Assembly: GCA_040754095.1 (NCBI GenBank)
Contig: JBFMFO010000002.1
Location: 1 to 64,000 of the forward strand
Reading direction: 5' to 3'
Length of the DNA: 64,000 nucleotides
Source of the DNA: QYQD01 sp040754095
Lineage (GTDB): Bacteria; Desulfobacterota; QYQD01
The translations under genes were made by a program, and so were the position numbers. Below the pieces are notes generated by a model that was not told the DNA's origin, ran no database searches, and saw nothing but the letters and a program-made list of their open reading frames with translations. This document shows, one piece after another, positions 24,662 to 32,387 of the stretch (the stretch's first letter is position 1; the number at the start of each line of letters is the position of its first letter).

Positions 24662-25972
24662 CTATAATTTGTCACTTTTTCGCAACGTCCCGGCAAATAT
24701 CCGGCTTGCCCCTTTATTGGCACAAAATTCTCCGCACATGGTACATGTGGCGTTATCACGGGGCAGACGGTCTTTCCGGATCGTTCGGGCGATTTCCGGA
24801 AACAGCATGGAACGAAATTGGCCTTCCCAGTCCATATCGCGCCTGGCCTTGCTGACCTCCATATCCCGTTTTGTTGCTCGCGCGCCATGTTTAATGGTGT
24901 CGCCAATGTAAGCAGCCACCCTGGCCACCCGCACTCCTTCCACTACGTCGGCCTTGTTAGGTAAGGCCAGGTGTTCGGCCGGGGTAATGTAACAGATGAG
25001 GTCAGCGCCATAGCGGGCAGACTGGGCGGCCCCGATAGCCGCCACGATGTGATCATAGCCGGCGGCCACATCGCAGGGGAGGGGACCCAGCATATAATAA
25101 GGGGCCTCATTGCTCATCTTCTTTTGCAGAATTATGTTTGCCTCTATCTCATCCAGCGGCACATGTCCCGGACCTTCCACCATAGTCTGGCAGCCCATTT
25201 TTCGTCCAAGCTCGGCCAGCTCACAGTTTATGACCAGTTCCGTAATCATGGCCCGGTCACATGAATCATGGATGGCCCCGGCGCGCAGACCATTTCCAAG
25301 GGATAAGACCACGTCGTATCTTTTAAGGATATTTACCAGGCGGTCAAATTGGGCATAAAGCGGGTTCTCCCTTTTGTTGGCTACCATCCAGGCCACCATG
25401 GAGGTGCCGCCCTTGGAGACCAGGCCGCCATAGCGATAGCCCTGTTTTTCCAGACGTTCCAGGGTGTATAAGTTAATGCCGCAGTGGATGGCCATAAAGG
25501 AGATGCCGTCCGCACACTGCCTTTCGATCAGATCAAAGAGCATCTCCTCGTCCAGCTTATTCGGGTCGCCATACTTTTCCGAGGCCATGCAGAAGGCCTG
25601 ATAAAGAGGCACATTTCCTACCGGCAGGCGCACGGCCCGCAAAATCTCTCCCCTGATCTTGTCCAGATCCCCGCCCACGCTGAGTTCCATCAGGGTATCG
25701 GCGCCGGCTTCTTCAGCGGCGCGGGCCTTTTCCACTTCCGCAGCAATATCGATAAGGTCAGTAGAAGTTCCTATGCTGGCGTTTATTTTGGTACGAAGGC
25801 CCTTTCCAATACCTACTACCTTACAGGGGTGATTCTGGTTGGCCGGGATAACGATTTTTTCGGCGGCCACCATCGCGCAGACGTACTCTGGAGAGACGCC
25901 TTCCTCGCCGGCTACTTCCTGCATCTCCCTGGTAATGATCTTCTTTTCCGCCTGTTCAACCTGTGTTGCCAT
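24662..25972 (-). CDS. bzaF: ThiC-family radical SAM enzyme, probable 5-hydroxybenzimidazole synthase
   Basis: The 436-residue product is a ThiC paralogue or homologue: it has VGIGKGLRTKINASIGTS, MELSVGGDLDKIRGEI, VEGPGHVPLDEIEAN, YMLGPLPCDVAAGYDHI and a C-terminal 4Fe-4S motif CTMCGEFC. ThiC converts aminoimidazole ribotide to the thiamine pyrimidine; BzaF converts the same substrate to 5-hydroxybenzimidazole, the lower ligand of factor III cobamide. The leader carries a cobalamin riboswitch and no TPP riboswitch, which is the known control of bza genes, so BzaF is preferred. ATG 25972 has an AAGGAGGT site; an upstream in-frame start is inside the terminator. BzaC, D and E are not seen. Confidence 0.8.
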   Translation of the reverse strand: MATQVEQAEKKIITREMQEVAGEEGVSPEYVCAMVAAEKIVIPANQNHPCKVVGIGKGLRTKINASIGTSTDLIDIAAEVEKARAAEEAGADTLMELSVGGDLDKIRGEILRAVRLPVGNVPLYQAFCMASEKYGDPNKLDEEMLFDLIERQCADGISFMAIHCGINLYTLERLEKQGYRYGGLVSKGGTSMVAWMVANKRENPLYAQFDRLVNILKRYDVVLSLGNGLRAGAIHDSCDRAMITELVINCELAELGRKMGCQTMVEGPGHVPLDEIEANIILQKKMSNEAPYYMLGPLPCDVAAGYDHIVAAIGAAQSARYGADLICYITPAEHLALPNKADVVEGVRVARVAAYIGDTIKHGARATKRDMEVSKARRDMDWEGQFRSMLFPEIARTIRKDRLPRDNATCTMCGEFCANKGASRIFAGTLRKSDKL

Positions 25973-26000
25973 TTGATACCTCCTTATGTTTGCCTGAAAT

Positions 26001-26041
26001 AAAAAAATCCCCAAACTCTCTAAATAAGAGCCTGGGGATTT
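26001..26041 (-). terminator. Intrinsic terminator in the bzaF leader (riboswitch expression platform)
   Basis: AAATCCCCA and TGGGGATTT form a 9-bp stem, with CTCT/AGAG continuing inside, followed on the minus strand by seven T. It lies between the cobalamin riboswitch and the bzaF ribosome-binding site, so the switch probably acts by transcription termination. Confidence 0.85.
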
Positions 26042-26062
26042 ACCATCTCCCGCGAAACTGAT

Positions 26063-26236
26063 CCCTGTCGGCAGGTCTTCTGACTCCCAGATCGTCCTAC
26101 TTACCGCGCCTTCCCATCCGCCTGCGGCAGACAGTGGCCTTAAATGCGGCTTTCGTCCCTGGTTACAGCGGCGGGTCCGTTCCCGGTTCTCACGAGATTC
26201 CCTATTCTATCCGCCGGAGGCGGATCACCGACAGGG
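26063..26236 (-). promoter_or_regulatory. Cobalamin riboswitch upstream of bzaF
   Basis: Read on the minus strand, the conserved core elements appear in order: GGGAATCTCGTGAGAACC, CCCGCCGCTGTAACC, AAGGCCACTG, GGGAAGGCGCGG and GGGAGTCAGAAGACCTGCC. The closing stem P1 is CCCTGTCGG paired with CCGACAGGG. These match the adenosylcobalamin riboswitch class. High cobalamin should switch bzaF off. Confidence 0.95.
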
Positions 26237-26299
26237 GCTATTTTGTTTTTACTTAGTAACAGGATAACGCGTGGCAGTCAAGGCCTAATGTTGGCTTGC

Positions 26300-26609
26300 C
26301 TACCCCCATTTTAAATATGTTTTCTTCCTGTCAACCCAATAATGAGGCATCCTATGTTGATGGGCTATAGCGATAATCAAAATATGGTCTTTCTCCACAG
26401 AGTACATAATCTTGTACGGAAACCTGTGCAGAAGGCACTTACGCACTTCACCACGTTCTATTGACCATGCCTGGGATACGCTATTATTCTCGATACAGCC
26501 TTTTTACTTCTTCACTGAACTGTCTCCCAAGACCTGGAAGTTCCAGCTCATAGAAGGCAATTGCATTTTGTAACTCCAACTTGGCATATCTTGTGAATAC
26601 CACCTTCAT
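26300..26609 (-). pseudogene. RelE/ParE-family toxin gene broken by a frameshift
   Basis: The ATG at 26609 begins MKVVFTRYAKLELQNAIAFYELELPGLGRQFSEEVKRLYRE and meets stops after 41 codons. Shifting frame near the KRL codons restores SRIIAYPQAWSIERGEV, HRFPYKIMYSVEKDHILI and HQHRMPHYWVDRK, the usual second half of a RelE/ParE toxin, ending at TAG 26302-26300. The span is 310 bases, one off a multiple of three. The start lies one base after the stop of its antitoxin gene. The toxin is therefore probably inactive, unless the shift is programmed or a sequencing error. Confidence 0.8.
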
Positions 26610-26610
26610 T

Positions 26611-26814
26611 TCATTCCTCGAAGATCTCTTCCATAGGTATGCCTTCTAGCTTGCCTTCCCTATAAGCCTTGAGTCTCCGCTCAGCTTCATCGGCCCAGAT
26701 ATCATCGAGTCTCCTATCCGGCTCGTCTAAGCTCTTTAGCAATCCTTCGATAACCAGAAACCGCTCTTCCGGCTTGAGCTTCAAAGCTTTCTCCAGTACG
26801 TCTTTAGTATTCAT
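26611..26814 (-). CDS. Addiction-module antitoxin of the RelE/ParE-type pair
   Basis: The 67-residue product reads MNTKDVLEKALKLKPEERFLVIEGLLKSLDEPD and ends with a WADEAERRLKAYREGKLEGIPMEEIF segment, the standard layout of the addiction-module component found in front of RelE/ParE toxins (tail binds the toxin). It overlaps nothing and is followed after one base by the frameshifted toxin. It may persist as an orphan antitoxin. Confidence 0.82.
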   Translation of the reverse strand: MNTKDVLEKALKLKPEERFLVIEGLLKSLDEPDRRLDDIWADEAERRLKAYREGKLEGIPMEEIFEE

Positions 26815-27425
26815 AGCTACTTCTCCTTTTGAAAAAACATAACGTATTTAGGGGGCGTCCAAAATATAAATAAGGGCGTAATCAATAGGGCAAGTCAGCA
26901 CTACATGACGAAGCTCGATGATACGGAGAGATATGGTAAATGCCGCCTGCCCCAGGCGGATGTCCTACTTATTCCCAATTCGTCAAGCACGTTCTGCACG
27001 AGCGTCCCGTCCCCACTCATAGTTCTTTTCTGTTTTACAATTTTGGGGCTGCCATTCATTAATTAAATCTATAACTACCTTAGTACTATCCCAGACATGA
27101 AATCTCAACTTGTCAATGAAATTCATTCAAGTCCTCATCGAGTCATAAATTGGGTGAACCGCAAGCCATTATTTGGAAATTTATTGGCTCAGCATAGTTG
27201 TATTATTTGATTTTATAGCAGAAATTGATGGATATTCCAAGATGAAACCGTGTGTGTAAGGAAGATTTTGGAATGGGTTGGCCGAAGGAAATGCCGGGAT
27301 GCGGGCATGGGGTAATAGGGACGCCCTTAAAATTATAAGTTTCTGAGACGAAGAGCAACATGAACCAACTTTTATCACGCATTGTAGGGAAATGAAGAGC
27401 ACACGCAGCCTTAAGGGATTGATCG
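26815..27425. other. Gene-free region with degraded coding relic
   Basis: No intact gene is seen. On the minus strand near 26973-27012 a short frame reads LVQNVLDELGIS; a near-identical DNA segment at 55142-55175 reads FVQNVLEELEIS. Both look like tails of the same decayed gene family. The remainder is AT-richer and has no recognisable structure. It separates two toxin-antitoxin loci. Confidence 0.4.
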
Positions 27426-27647
27426 TTATATTTCGTTGAATTCTTCTATTGTAAGACCTGCCTGGCGGATCAATTTACGAAGCAAGCCAGGGCCAAGTTC
27501 GCTGTGTTGAGGTATGGATATTGTCCACTGATAGCCGGGCCTTGTCATCATTACATGCGAGCCTTTTTGACGGACGGCAGACCAACCTGCTCTTTGAAAC
27601 TTTCGGACTGCTTCGGCCCCTGAACAGAGTTTTAAATTTGTGCCCAT
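27426..27647 (-). CDS. hicA: HicA-family mRNA interferase toxin
   Basis: The 73-residue protein has the HicA double-stranded-RNA-binding-like fold signature: GAEAVRKFQRAGWSAVRQKGSHVMM with the conserved catalytic histidine in GSHV, then ISIPQHSELGPGLLRKLIRQAGLTIEEF. HicA cleaves mRNA. It follows hicB directly, the stop/start overlapping at 27647. Confidence 0.9.
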   Translation of the reverse strand: MGTNLKLCSGAEAVRKFQRAGWSAVRQKGSHVMMTRPGYQWTISIPQHSELGPGLLRKLIRQAGLTIEEFNEI

Positions 27648-27847
27648 TAAACGGCGACTTCCACAAGTCTGGTAGAATCAAACGGCTGTTTAGATTCCAT
27701 CACCTCAAGCCACCCTTCAATGGCTTCCTTAATATTGGCAATGGCTTCTTCATAAGTCTTTCCCTGCGAAAGGCATCCTGGAAGTGCAGGGACTTCGGCT
27801 ACATAGTAACCAGCTTCATCCTTTTCAATTATCACATGCAGTTTCAT
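27647..27847 (-). CDS. hicB: HicB-family antitoxin
   Basis: The 66-residue product (MKLHVIIEKDEAGYYVAEVPALPGCLSQGKTYEEAIANIKEAIEGWLEVM, split here only for description) is a compact HicB with the partial RNase H-like fold: the AEVPALPGC and GKTYEEAIANIKEAI segments are diagnostic. There is no C-terminal DNA-binding domain, so autoregulation may rely on another element. It precedes and neutralises HicA. Confidence 0.9.
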   Translation of the reverse strand: MKLHVIIEKDEAGYYVAEVPALPGCLSQGKTYEEAIANIKEAIEGWLEVMESKQPFDSTRLVEVAV

Positions 27848-28020
27848 ATGATCACCTTATTGAGAGTTGGGATTGGTAAAAAAATATCATAAAATCCTGT
27901 TGATGTCAAAATCTGATGGTTAACAAAGACAAGGACAATGGGGACTCCCGGTAAAAAGTAGGCGTGGGGATCATAAGAGGCATGCCTCTACTAAAAGGGG
28001 AGATAATAAGAAGGATGAGC

Positions 28021-28698
28021 CTACCGCCCTACGACTTCCCATCTCGTGATATTCAGGAAATAGTGCCTATCCTCCTCGATTGGCGCTGTTTCCAAAACCT
28101 TCAGCCGGCCTGGCCACCCCGGCCCGGAGATAACCAGGGTGTGAAACTCGCCCAACTCGCCGCAGGGATCGATTTTATGCGGCAGGCATCCAAGTTTTTG
28201 CCTGAAATCGCCGTCGATCGGACAACCCAACCATTCTTTGCCCAGGGTATCGCTGCGGGCGGAGACGATAATGGCCTCAAATCTCCGTTTTACAAAATCG
28301 GCTATAAGTTCCCCGGTATCCCTGTCCCAGAGAGGGAAGACCGGAGAAACCCCCGCTTCTCCCACTACGCGTTCCAGCCATGACCTGTGTTCCATGAGAT
28401 AGATGTCGCCGCATATCAGATTTTCGATGCCTTGTTCTTTTAGTTCGGCCAGCGTTTTCCGAAAGGCTTCCTCGTAAGAGTTTCCTTTAACTTCTTTCTG
28501 AATTATGGGCATCCCGGCGGCCTTAGCCTGGTCATAAATCAGGGCGGTGGGCAGACCGTGGGAACGGGAGAGGTTGCCGCTATAAAAATTGATGAGTGCG
28601 GCTACCTCGTAGCCCTGTTCCGTAGCCAACTTCCAGGCCAAACAACTATCCTTACCGCCGCTCCAGAGGGCAGCCGCTTTGTTGTTAGTCCTATCCAT
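28021..28698 (-). CDS. DUF71/COG2102 ATP-pyrophosphatase (B12-salvage-associated, Dph6-like)
   Basis: The 225-residue product has the PP-loop AALWSGGKDSCLAW near its start and the DUF71 hallmarks LICGDIYLMEHRSWLERV and GELGEFHTLV. The family splits into eukaryotic/archaeal diphthine-ammonia ligases and a bacterial/archaeal group encoded with B12 transporters, for which a role in corrinoid salvage has been proposed. Here it is the last gene of the btuFCD operon, which supports the second group. The ATG at 28698 is preferred to an in-frame TTG at 28716 that overlaps the radical SAM gene. Confidence 0.82.
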   Translation of the reverse strand: MDRTNNKAAALWSGGKDSCLAWKLATEQGYEVAALINFYSGNLSRSHGLPTALIYDQAKAAGMPIIQKEVKGNSYEEAFRKTLAELKEQGIENLICGDIYLMEHRSWLERVVGEAGVSPVFPLWDRDTGELIADFVKRRFEAIIVSARSDTLGKEWLGCPIDGDFRQKLGCLPHKIDPCGELGEFHTLVISGPGWPGRLKVLETAPIEEDRHYFLNITRWEVVGR

Positions 28699-28708
28699 AG
28701 TTGCATCC

Positions 28709-29482
28709 CTAAACAATCTTTCTTATCTGCGAGCGAGGTCTTTCTTTGCCGCACAGATACGACACATTTTTTAGATACTCCCCGGCCGCGCTGGTAGCGT
28801 CTTCTATTTCCTGCGGCGTTGGCCGTCGCCAGTCGGTCCCTGGTACTGGAATAAATGCGTCAATGCGGTAAGGGATCTGGGCATCTATATCGGCGATAAA
28901 GCGGGCTATGGCCTCAATTTCTTCCTCGTCGATAAGACCTGGAATAAAAATGCTTTCCACCCTTAGCTTAGGTCCGTAGGCGTAAACAGACCTGAGATTT
29001 TTCAGGATACTTGAATTACTTTTTCCGGTAAAAAATCTATGAAGCCGGTTGTCAAAGGCCTTCAAGCTGATTTGTATCTCGTCTACAGCATCAAGAACCG
29101 GCAAACGGTAACCATTAGTGAGCAGTGTATTGTATGTTCTAAAGCTTTTCTTCAAGCCGGCGAATAGATCGGATAAATCCGGATCGATAGACGGTTCTCC
29201 GCCCAGACAGGTCACTCGTTTTGGCTTTAGATCATTTACTACGTCGGTTATCTCAGAGAGGGATAGAAACTTTACGGGCAAGGGTTCAGATGCCTTTCGA
29301 GGGTCTTCAAGCCATTCCGAAGGTATCAAATTCGAAATATTAGAACGATATTTTTCTGCCCGGAGATGGATATCGTAGATGTTTTTACGCCGGATGCAGC
29401 CACGGCAGGAGAAATTGCATCCCCAGAAATAAAGATAGGCGGTTTCCATATGCGGCTCATAGGTGATATGATAGACGTTCAT
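28709..29482 (-). CDS. Radical SAM protein (PflA-activase-like) in the btu operon
   Basis: The 257-residue protein has Cys22, Cys26 and Cys29 in YFWGCNFSCRGCIRR, followed by VTCLGGEPSIDPDL and EIQISLKAFD. It lacks a B12 domain or SPASM cysteines, so it resembles an activase or a simple radical SAM reductase. Its ATG overlaps the btuD stop by one base (TAATG). The tight coupling to BtuD and the DUF71 enzyme points to a step in corrinoid uptake or remodelling, but its substrate is unknown. Confidence 0.8.
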   Translation of the reverse strand: MNVYHITYEPHMETAYLYFWGCNFSCRGCIRRKNIYDIHLRAEKYRSNISNLIPSEWLEDPRKASEPLPVKFLSLSEITDVVNDLKPKRVTCLGGEPSIDPDLSDLFAGLKKSFRTYNTLLTNGYRLPVLDAVDEIQISLKAFDNRLHRFFTGKSNSSILKNLRSVYAYGPKLRVESIFIPGLIDEEEIEAIARFIADIDAQIPYRIDAFIPVPGTDWRRPTPQEIEDATSAAGEYLKNVSYLCGKERPRSQIRKIV

Positions 29483-30276
29483 TATTGCTCCCCGGATACC
29501 AAAAGTACGTGGGGCCTTTTGGTAACCGGATTTTCGTTGACGAGAACCACGGTTTCATAGACTGCTTCGATGGTCTCATAGGTCATAACCTCGGAGGGTG
29601 ATCCCTCTCTGAAGATGGAGCCGTCATTAAGCAGGATCAGCCGGTCGCAATACAGGCTGGCCAGGTTCAGGTCGTGGAGGACGACGATTACTGTCATGCC
29701 TCCCGTGCGATTTAGCCTCTTTATGACGTCCAGGATTCTTATTTGATGACCAATGTCCAAGTGAGCGGTCGGCTCATCCAAAAGAAGGAGTTTGGGTTCC
29801 TGGGCCAGGGCCTGGGCGAGAAATACGCGCTGTCTTTCTCCGCCGGAAAGCTCAAAAAGTTTCTTGTCTTTAAAATTCTCCGTATCCGTCAGTTCCAGAA
29901 CCTGACGGATCACTTCCCGATCTCTTTTGCCTAATTTCTGGAGGCTTCCGAGATGAGGGAATCTGCCCATGGCGACCAGCTCTTCAACACTGAAAGAGAA
30001 AGTACTTTCCATGCCCTGCGGCATGACGGCTATCTCTTTGGCGAGATCTGCGGCGGTTATCCTGGACGTATTTTTGCCTTGGTACAGGACTTCACCCTCC
30101 CATGGTTTAAGAAATCCGGTTATGACCCGAAAGAGCGTAGTCTTCCCCGAGCCGTTGGGGCCGATGATGCCCAGGAAACAGCCTGGCGGAACGCCAAAGG
30201 ATATTCTGTCGATAATCTTTCGATCCTGGTATCCGGCGACCAGATCGCTGACTTTAAGCAGGGGAAAGGCGGTCAT
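29482..30276 (-). CDS. btuD: Cobalamin ABC transporter ATP-binding protein
   Basis: The 264-residue ATPase shows Walker A GPNGSGKTT, the Q-loop, the signature LSGGERQR and Walker B LLLLDEPT with a following H-loop (VVLHDLN). It belongs to the FecE/BtuD group that energises import of cobalamin, siderophores or haem. The B12 assignment rests on the riboswitch-controlled btuB, the two BtuF-like proteins and cobamide genes nearby. The start ATG at 30276 overlaps the btuC stop by one base; a TTG at 30279 precedes it. Confidence 0.9.
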   Translation of the reverse strand: MTAFPLLKVSDLVAGYQDRKIIDRISFGVPPGCFLGIIGPNGSGKTTLFRVITGFLKPWEGEVLYQGKNTSRITAADLAKEIAVMPQGMESTFSFSVEELVAMGRFPHLGSLQKLGKRDREVIRQVLELTDTENFKDKKLFELSGGERQRVFLAQALAQEPKLLLLDEPTAHLDIGHQIRILDVIKRLNRTGGMTVIVVLHDLNLASLYCDRLILLNDGSIFREGSPSEVMTYETIEAVYETVVLVNENPVTKRPHVLLVSGEQ

Positions 30277-31280
30277 CAAAAAATCTCCCAGCTTCTGGTT
30301 TTCAGAATAAAAGAGATAAATACCAGTCCTCCGGCAATGCCGGTGATTACCCCTACCGGCAATTCAAGCGGGGCTATAATGGTCCGGGCGATAGTATCAC
30401 AAAGGGGCAGAAAGATGGCCCCGCCCAGGGCCGAGGCCGGTATAAGTGTCCTGTGGTTTGGCCCGACCAGGCGGCGCAGGAAATGGGGCACGATGAGGCC
30501 GACAAATCCGATCAGTCCTGAGACAGCCACGCAGGCGCCGGTGATCAGGGAAGCGGCCAGGAAGAATATCTTGCGCAGAGACTCGGTGTTCAGGCCGAGA
30601 TAGGCGGCCTTTTCCTCGCCAAGGGTGAGGATGTTTAACTGCTGGGCCAGGAGTATCGTTATCACTATGCCGCTCACTATAGGAAAGGCGGCCACCCTGG
30701 CCATACCGGTCTCTGTGGTGGACAGATCGCCCATAAGCCAGATTATGGTTCCGTGGACTTTATCGGTATCGGCCACGGAGAGTATCAAAAGGACGAGGGC
30801 GGAGAAAAGAAAGCTCAGGATTACACCGCCTAGGATCAGAGTAGGGATGGAAAAACGCCGCCGCGCGGCCACCGCATAAGTTAGAGAGAGAGAAAGAAAG
30901 GCGCCCAAGAAGGCGGCTAAAGGTAAGGCTATCCGGCCTAAGACGCCCGGCAGTCCAAAGACAATGGCCAAGGTAGCACCCAGGGCGGCCCCGCCGGATA
31001 TGCCTAGGGTGTAGGGCTCAGCCAGGGGATTACGCAGAAGTCCTTGAAATACACAACCGGCCACGGAGAGTCCGGCCCCGACCAGGACGCCCAAGAAAAA
31101 TCTGGGCACGCGGAGCTGCCGGACAATGGTAGAGGCGATACTATCCCTTTCCGGCTGGAAGATAGCAGTTACTACCGAGGATAACGAGAGGTTGCTCCCG
31201 CCGAAGGCCAGGCCTAACAAGAATGTCCCTATAAACAGAAGAAAGAGGGCTATAAAGACCTTTGTATGGCGATAAGTCAT
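30276..31280 (-). CDS. btuC: Cobalamin ABC transporter permease (FecCD family)
   Basis: The 334-residue integral membrane protein has about ten hydrophobic segments and the FecCD-family motifs RVPRFFLGVLVGAGLSVAGC, GLLRNPLAEPYTLGISGGAALGA and GLIGFVGLIVPHFLRRLVG. Two copies form the inner-membrane channel with the BtuD dimer. It lies 3 bases after btuF and overlaps btuD. Confidence 0.92.
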   Translation of the reverse strand: MTYRHTKVFIALFLLFIGTFLLGLAFGGSNLSLSSVVTAIFQPERDSIASTIVRQLRVPRFFLGVLVGAGLSVAGCVFQGLLRNPLAEPYTLGISGGAALGATLAIVFGLPGVLGRIALPLAAFLGAFLSLSLTYAVAARRRFSIPTLILGGVILSFLFSALVLLILSVADTDKVHGTIIWLMGDLSTTETGMARVAAFPIVSGIVITILLAQQLNILTLGEEKAAYLGLNTESLRKIFFLAASLITGACVAVSGLIGFVGLIVPHFLRRLVGPNHRTLIPASALGGAIFLPLCDTIARTIIAPLELPVGVITGIAGGLVFISFILKTRSWEIF

Positions 31281-31283
31281 CTC

Positions 31284-32216
31284 TTAAAAGACCTCGGGTC
31301 TCGGCCTAACGCAGTCAGGATGAAGAAAAGAAGCCACCTTTTCCAGTCCGCGGGCAAAGGTAAGAGGAGTAGGGGAACATACCGGATGGGCCTCGATTAC
31401 ATATATCCGCCTGTCTTTTACGGCCTTTAATCCTTTGTATTTTTGCCAGGAGGCGACTTCCCGGGCCGTGACATCGCCCATAGTGACCAGCACGATCGCC
31501 TCCGGATTTTGCCGGAGCACTTCTTCCCGGCTGTAACGCACGTAGCGGGCCGGGGCATTATGCGCGATATTGATCCCTCCGGCCATGGAAAGGAGTTCAT
31601 CGGCGAAAGTTCCTTTCCCCACGGTGACCAGCGGAGAGGCGCCCACCTCCCAGAAGACCCTTATCGGCCGGGCCTCCTTGAGCCGGGCTTTTATGGCCGC
31701 GATGCGTTCGTTTGCCTTGTTTATTACAGATGCGGCGGTCTTTTCTATCCCCAGGGCCTTGCCCAGCAGGCTTAAGTTGCGGCAGATATCGGCAAAGCTC
31801 TTTTCCGGGGGTAAAATCAATACCCGTATGCCCAAAGAAGATAGTTTATCAAGATCGGCCTTCGGGTTTGTCTCTGTGGCCAGGACTATGTCCGGCTGAA
31901 GGGAGACGATTCTTTCGACATTCGGCTTGATGATGGTGCCGATCTTGGGTTTCTGTGCGGCGCGAGGAGGGTACAGACAGAAGGTGGTAACGCCCGCGAC
32001 TTTATCGGCAAGGTCGAGTTGAAAGAGAGCCTCGGTGATAGAGGGGGACAGGGAGACGATGCGCTGCGGAAGGCCATCCCCCCGGGCAACTGCCGGAGAG
32101 ATGGCCAGGATCACCGCGCAAAAGATCATACAGAGGAGGCACTGGAAAGTGCCTGAAATTCGAATTTCGAATTTCGAATTTCGAATTTTAATATGGTACA
32201 CTAGCTTGCTCCACAT
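31284..32216 (-). CDS. btuF: Cobalamin-binding periplasmic protein (first copy)
   Basis: The product is a class III (FhuD/BtuF type) binding protein: RIVSLSPSITEALFQLDLADKVAGVTTFC, the helix-linker QPDIVLATE and a C-terminal lobe with WQKYKGLKAVKDRRIYVI. A hydrophobic export signal CLLCMIFCAVILAISPAVARG lies near residues 27-46. The assigned ATG gives 30 extra residues encoded by an AATTCGAAATTCG repeat; an inner ATG at 32129 just before the signal core is at least as likely. It delivers cobamide to BtuCD. Confidence 0.88.
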   Translation of the reverse strand: MWSKLVYHIKIRNSKFEIRISGTFQCLLCMIFCAVILAISPAVARGDGLPQRIVSLSPSITEALFQLDLADKVAGVTTFCLYPPRAAQKPKIGTIIKPNVERIVSLQPDIVLATETNPKADLDKLSSLGIRVLILPPEKSFADICRNLSLLGKALGIEKTAASVINKANERIAAIKARLKEARPIRVFWEVGASPLVTVGKGTFADELLSMAGGINIAHNAPARYVRYSREEVLRQNPEAIVLVTMGDVTAREVASWQKYKGLKAVKDRRIYVIEAHPVCSPTPLTFARGLEKVASFLHPDCVRPRPEVF

Positions 32217-32249
32217 CGGTTAAGAACTAATCAGCAAAACCTAATGGTC

Positions 32250-32368
32250 TCGTAAAAAGTCCAAAAATACCGTTTTCCGTCATTCCGGCGAAAGCCGGAA
32301 TCCAGTCTTTTCAAGCAATTGTAAACCATCTGGACTCCGGTTTTCACCGGAGTGACGACTTTTTACGA
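32250..32368. repeat. MITE-like repeat with TCGTAAAAAGTC inverted ends
   Basis: TCGTAAAAAGTC and GACTTTTTACGA are perfect 12-bp terminal inverted repeats around 119 bp that contain TTCCGGCGAAAGCCGGAA and CTCCGGTTTTCACCGGAG hairpins. It separates btuF from btuB. Related ends and cores occur at 10683-10882, 38528-38682, 45913-45974, 47206 and 59334-59467. There is no coding capacity. Confidence 0.8.
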
Positions 32369-32387
32369 ATGCATTAAAACCTCAGGC

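Noticed and set aside
25973..26300. Possible TPP riboswitch for the ThiC-like gene
   Set aside because: The leader matches the cobalamin class at every core element; no THI-box sequence is seen.
27976..27989. AGAGGCATGCCTCT palindrome downstream of DUF71
   Set aside because: It is short, not followed by a T-tract on the minus strand, and may be chance.
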